A stretch of 64,000 nt of DNA from Butyricimonas muris (GTDB lineage Bacteria; Bacteroidota; Bacteroidia; Bacteroidales; Marinifilaceae): NCBI RefSeq assembly GCF_046365375.1, contig NZ_JBKEIT010000005.1, positions 310,001-374,000 of the forward strand, in the 5' to 3' direction. Under the pieces are notes generated by a model, which saw only the letters and a list, made by a program, of their open reading frames with translations, was not told the origin of the DNA and made no database searches. A program made the position numbers and the translations under genes. Shown here one piece after another: positions 63,702-64,000 of the stretch (its first letter is position 1; each line of letters opens with the position of its first letter).

Positions 63702-64000
63702 ATGTCCAAAGGAGTATTCAAATTACCTAACATTACCAATGAACCCATCAAGAGCTACGCGCCGGGTTCTCCGGAAAGAAAAGAGTTGAAGTCACAACTT
63801 AATGCTTTGCGTGCTACAGTTGTGGATATTCCAATGATCATCGGGGGCAAAGAAGTCCGCACCGATAAATTAATGGATATCCGTCCGCCGCACGATCACC
63901 ATCATTTGCTGGGACACTACCACCAAGGTGACGCGAGCCACGTGCAAATGGCTATTGACGCTGCGTTAAAGGCAAAACCGGAATGGGAAAAAATGAGCTG
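63702..64000 (+). CDS. pruA: L-glutamate gamma-semialdehyde (1-pyrroline-5-carboxylate) dehydrogenase, 5' part
   Basis: The first ~100 codons (MSKGVFKLPNITNEPIKSYA ...) are in the window and the gene runs off the right edge. APGSPERKELKSQLNALRATVVDIPMIIGGKEVRT and PHDHHHLLGHYHQGDASHVQMAIDAALKAKPEWEKMS match the N-terminal part of P5C dehydrogenases (aldehyde dehydrogenase superfamily), which oxidise glutamate semialdehyde to glutamate in proline catabolism. The catalytic Cys and Glu lie outside the window. Confidence 0.92.
   Translation, partial: MSKGVFKLPNITNEPIKSYAPGSPERKELKSQLNALRATVVDIPMIIGGKEVRTDKLMDIRPPHDHHHLLGHYHQGDASHVQMAIDAALKAKPEWEKMS

Noticed and set aside
1..64000. CRISPR arrays, intact insertion sequences, integrases and rRNA genes
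   Set aside because: No regularly spaced repeats, transposase or integrase motifs, or rRNA segments were recognised anywhere in the window.

Overview
The window reads as a chromosomal segment of a gut-type Bacteroidales bacterium, most like the Odoribacteraceae (Butyricimonas/Odoribacter). The reasons are: two SusC/SusD loci, one of them controlled by an ECF sigma factor and a FecR anti-sigma; DUF4843, PKD-like and DUF5117-type neighbours; an Mfa-type fimbrial locus; and several promoters of the Bacteroidetes form TTTG-N19-TAnnTTTG. Genus is an inference; no rRNA gene is present.

Layout. 1-17.3 kb: a leftward nutrient-uptake locus in the order ECF sigma, FecR, SusC with an STN domain, SusD, DUF4843 lipoprotein, PKD-like lipoprotein, and two DUF5117-type metalloprotease homologues. 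The distal homologue has lost its zinc-binding histidines. A strong terminator follows, then a GH92 mannosidase coupled to a truncated lipoprotein gene. The mix of peptidases and mannosidase suggests a (glyco)protein substrate. 17.3-27.8 kb: housekeeping and stress genes (VOC protein, MBL hydrolase, NCS2 permease, a small ECF-sigma operon with two tiny membrane proteins, DUF4261, flavodoxin-like reductase, two methyltransferases, DUF1848, RsgA, aldo/keto reductase). 27.8-28.9 kb: no protein gene, but dense RNA-like structure. 28.9-35.3 kb: a second SusC/SusD locus with a fasciclin lipoprotein and no sigma/FecR pair. 35.3-36.05 kb: two consecutive leftward small-RNA candidates with their own promoters. 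36.1-40.26 kb: an AT-rich block between two ~95-bp direct repeats, carrying an AlbA_2-type protein, a membrane protein, a HEPN-like protein and a DUF1016 gene scrap.

40.6-52.9 kb: an HxlR regulator, a decapitated arginase gene, two tandem membrane-bound AraC-type regulators, and a rightward fimbrial operon (DUF3575, DUF3868/OmpA-like, Mfa1-type shaft, Mfa2-type anchor, two accessory or tip subunits), closed by a terminator and tRNA-Lys(TTT). 52.9-64 kb: core genes: YigZ/IMPACT, dnaA, an MCE protein, N-acetylmuramoyl-L-alanine amidase, lptD, rlmB, an ABC-F ATPase and the start of pruA.

The most unusual content is non-coding: four candidate structured RNAs, one with a two-helix pseudoknot; two long foldbacks; and the direct-repeat-bounded island. 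The clearest protein-level oddity is the catalytically dead metalloprotease paralogue directly downstream of an intact one. All assignments come from reading the sequence; no database search was run.
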